64,000 nucleotides of DNA, taken from the NCBI GenBank assembly GCA_034679345.1, contig JAXDAY010000029.1, positions 1 to 64,000 on the forward strand. The letters are read 5' to 3'. The DNA is from JAXDAY01 sp034679345. GTDB taxonomy: Bacteria; Eisenbacteria; RBG-16-71-46; CAIMUX01; VGJL01. Each line of letters starts with the position of its first letter. Position 1 is the first letter of the stretch. The translations under genes were made by a program, and so were the position numbers. Below are positions 62,274 to 64,000 of this stretch, piece by piece. Under the pieces are notes generated by a model. That model saw only the letters and a program-made list of their open reading frames with translations, was not told where the DNA came from and ran no database searches.

Positions 62274-63679
62274 GCCCGTCGACTCCTTCCCGCCGACATG
62301 GAGAAGCCCTGAGTGGCGATCCGGTAGGTCAGATACCCGCCGAGGATCCCGAGGATGGCGTTGGGCAGCCACATGGAGAGCCATGGCCGGAGCAGGCCCC
62401 GGTCCGCCAGTTGCTCCCCCCCGATCAGGCAGAGGTAGTAGAAGAGAAAGAAAGCGACGGAGAGGAAGCCGACGGCAATGCCTCCGCGACGGGCGCGCAT
62501 CCCCAGAGGCGCCCCCACCAGGACAAAGACGAGGCAAGCGAAGGGAATCGAGAACTTCTTGTGGATCTCGACCCGGTACTGATCGATCCGCTTGCGTACC
62601 CCGTCGGCCTGGAAGATGCGGACGCGGATCTCCTCGACCCGCTGGCGCTTCTCCGGCTCGAGGTCGGGCGCCGGCGGGGGCGAGGGCCGGCCGAAGAGGA
62701 ACCCGGCGATCGCGCCGAGGATCCGCCGCAGTCCGCCCGGCTCGCGGCCGGTGGGATCGAGGGAAGGCAGATCGGCGACCGTCGCGTACCCGTGACGGAG
62801 CAGACTCGTGTCGATCTCGGCGCGGATCGACTCGAGCTCGACCGAGAGCTTCGCGATCTCCTCCTTCATCTGGCGCACCGACATCTCCCTCTGGCCGCGG
62901 TTGCGCGCCCCCGAGCGGTCTGCTCCGTCCCCCGCGCCCTGCAGTCGCATCTTCTGCTCGCCGAACGCGAGCCTCCGATACCGGCCGTCCGGAGAAGCGG
63001 GATCGGCCTCATGAATCTCCCCCTCCCGGAGGGTGAGATCGATCGCATTGTGTTGCGGATCGAACCGGAGGTCGCCCCGGCGCGCCACGATCGTGCGCGG
63101 AGATGCCCGGTTCTCGGAAGCGTCGATGATCAGTATGTCGCGCATGGCTCCCGTCCGGTCATCCAGTCGTCGGATGAAGAGGTTGTAACCATCGAAGTCG
63201 TCGATGAAGATTCCTTCCTGGATGTTGGCGGTGGGCCTCATCCGATGGATCTGCGCGGCCAGGTTCGCGAATGAGTGATTCGTTTCCGGGAGGACCCAGT
63301 TGTTGAAGGCCACGAGGCCGACTGCGACCAGGGTCGCGGCGAGGAAGGAGGGAACCATCACGGAGAAGAGGCTCACGCCGCTCGCTCGTAGCGCCGTCAC
63401 CTCGTTATCCTGGCTCATCTGCCCGTAGGCCATCAGGGCCGCGACCAGGACGCCGCACGGCACCGAGAGGGCGATCATCCATCCGAGGCCGAGGACGAAG
63501 AGCCGCGCCACGGTGAGAAAGGGAATGCCCTTCCCGAGAAAGAGATCGAGATAGTCGAGCAGGAAGTCGAGCGTCAGGAGGAAGGTGACGACCGAGAAAC
63601 CCAGGATGAAAGGGCGAATCAGACTCCTGCCGACGTACCGGGCCAGGATCCCCGTGGGGACCAGGCGTCTTGACGACAC
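62270..63679 (-). CDS. lptF: LPS export system permease LptF, with long inserted helical segment
   Basis: Partner permease of LptG. Six membrane spans, the coupling-helix region MAYGQMSQDNEVTALRASGV and a periplasmic jellyroll (about 120-240) identify it. At about 469 residues it is roughly 100 longer than typical LptF. The excess is a charged, partly coiled-coil insert (about 245-365) with EMSVRQMKEEIAKLSVELES and a Pro-rich PSPPPAPDLEPEKRQ stretch before the last three spans. The second of two GTG codons, 63679, stands five bases after GGAGG and is preferred; 63685 is the alternative. Confidence 0.9.
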   Translation of the reverse strand: MSSRRLVPTGILARYVGRSLIRPFILGFSVVTFLLTLDFLLDYLDLFLGKGIPFLTVARLFVLGLGWMIALSVPCGVLVAALMAYGQMSQDNEVTALRASGVSLFSVMVPSFLAATLVAVGLVAFNNWVLPETNHSFANLAAQIHRMRPTANIQEGIFIDDFDGYNLFIRRLDDRTGAMRDILIIDASENRASPRTIVARRGDLRFDPQHNAIDLTLREGEIHEADPASPDGRYRRLAFGEQKMRLQGAGDGADRSGARNRGQREMSVRQMKEEIAKLSVELESIRAEIDTSLLRHGYATVADLPSLDPTGREPGGLRRILGAIAGFLFGRPSPPPAPDLEPEKRQRVEEIRVRIFQADGVRKRIDQYRVEIHKKFSIPFACLVFVLVGAPLGMRARRGGIAVGFLSVAFFLFYYLCLIGGEQLADRGLLRPWLSMWLPNAILGILGGYLTYRIATQGFSMSAGRSRRA

Positions 63680-63711
63680 TCGCACCTCCGTGTGTAATCG
63701 GCGCAGACTTT

Positions 63712-63744
63712 GGCCCGGCCTCTTGGACCCTGGAGGTCCGGGCC
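63712..63744. promoter_or_regulatory. Inverted repeats in the lptF divergent gap
   Basis: GGCCCGG (63712-63718) and CCGGGCC (63738-63744) form an outer dyad, and GGACC-CTGGA-GGTCC (63725-63739) an inner one. They lie between the AGTATATACT element and lptF, so would be in the lptF leader or act as an operator. Confidence 0.4.
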
Positions 63745-63745
63745 G

Positions 63746-63757
63746 GAGTATATACTC
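63746..63757. promoter_or_regulatory. Palindromic -10-like element between divergent genes
   Basis: GAGTATATACTC is a perfect 12-bp palindrome, so TATACT, a near-consensus -10, is readable on both strands. lptF reads left from it and the exported-protein gene right. No good -35 is present on either side. Confidence 0.45.
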
Positions 63758-63817
63758 GCCGTGAAGACATGGGAGGAACGATCATCGCGGACCGTTTGGC
63801 GCAGTCGTGAGCGATCC

Positions 63818-64000
63818 GTGAGCCTCCGGATTCCCCGTCTGAGTCTCATCCTAGCGTGCCTGGCGGTCGCGCTGCTTGCCCCGTCCCTGCACGGGCAGGA
63901 CGAGCCGTTCACGGGCCTCTGGGACCGTCCCTTCGGCGAGGGGCCGGACGGGGGCCTGTTCCTCCACAGTATCGTCCAGCGCTATCACGCGCGAGCGACC
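63818..64000 (+). CDS. Exported protein, 5' end only (cut by window edge)
   Basis: An open frame from GTG 63818 to the end of the window (61 codons) encodes a signal peptide (RLSLILACLAVALLAPSLHG, cleavage near HGQDE) and about 33 mature residues (starting DEPFTGLWDRPFG). It is divergent from lptF-lptG. An LPS or outer-membrane assembly role is possible from position only. The visible residues match no family I know. Confidence 0.55.
   Translation, partial: MSLRIPRLSLILACLAVALLAPSLHGQDEPFTGLWDRPFGEGPDGGLFLHSIVQRYHARAT

Overview
The window is 64 kb of G+C-rich bacterial chromosome, densely coded, with about 60 protein genes. I see no rRNA, tRNA, CRISPR array, insertion sequence or prophage. 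The organism is Gram-negative: it carries LptF/LptG, heptose-activation genes, a Wzi-like protein and a FadL-like outer-membrane protein. It is flagellated and probably piliated, with FliA, FlhG, FliW/CsrA, a PilT-like ATPase and an MglA-type GTPase. A short exported protein ends in a FlgD/type-IX-secretion-like C-terminal domain. Together with the base composition this points to an uncultured lineage near the FCB group or Candidatus Eisenbacteria. That placement is inference and weak. Recognisable promoters are mostly TTGACN-N17/18-TAnnnT. Neighbouring genes often overlap by GTGA or ATGA.

Layout. 1-8950 is housekeeping: the 3' end of ftsZ, a TPR protein, rpmB (opposite strand), recG, an MglA-like GTPase with a long acidic tail, a second TPR protein, an isolated trpA and uppP. 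8951-9239 is non-coding apart from a possible 20-residue membrane peptide. 9240-11699 (minus) is a PDZ/membrane/GAF/PP2C phosphatase with its own promoter. 11923-23552 is a flagellar and second-messenger regulatory island: fliW, csrA, a FlgM-like gene behind a sigma-28-like promoter, a YcgR-like PilZ protein, a histidine kinase and sigma-54 activator pair, a CheB-like pseudo-enzyme and flhG each behind a -24/-12 promoter, fliA, a small membrane protein, a GAF-GGDEF diguanylate cyclase and a receiver-kinase hybrid.

23717-27743 is an exopolysaccharide fragment (priming sugar transferase, Gfo/Idh dehydrogenase, Wzi). 27815-39416 holds valS, a DUF4139 protein, uvrB-nadC-birA-ftsY, radC with a hairpin over its ribosome binding site, the small sorting-domain protein and the split hldE functions. 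39502-43345 has a COG2403 GTPase behind a near-consensus promoter, then sucCD and ndk. 43355-50298 is the classical yceD-rpmF-plsX-fabH-fabD-fabG-acpP-fabF-rnc run. 50315-52160 (minus) pairs a one-haem-motif lipoprotein with a FadL-like protein. 52267-56500 has a TPR protein and an ECF sigma / zinc anti-sigma / HtrA-like operon in which the protease triad is lost. 56541-61204 is aroB-aroQ-accB-pilT-accC. 61194-63679 (minus) is lptF-lptG, divergent from a truncated exported-protein gene at the window edge.

The most interesting parts are two degenerate enzymes in regulatory contexts, the CheB-like protein in the flagellar island and the HtrA-like protein beside the ECF sigma factor, and the complete-looking sigma-54 to sigma-28 control circuit around the first of them.
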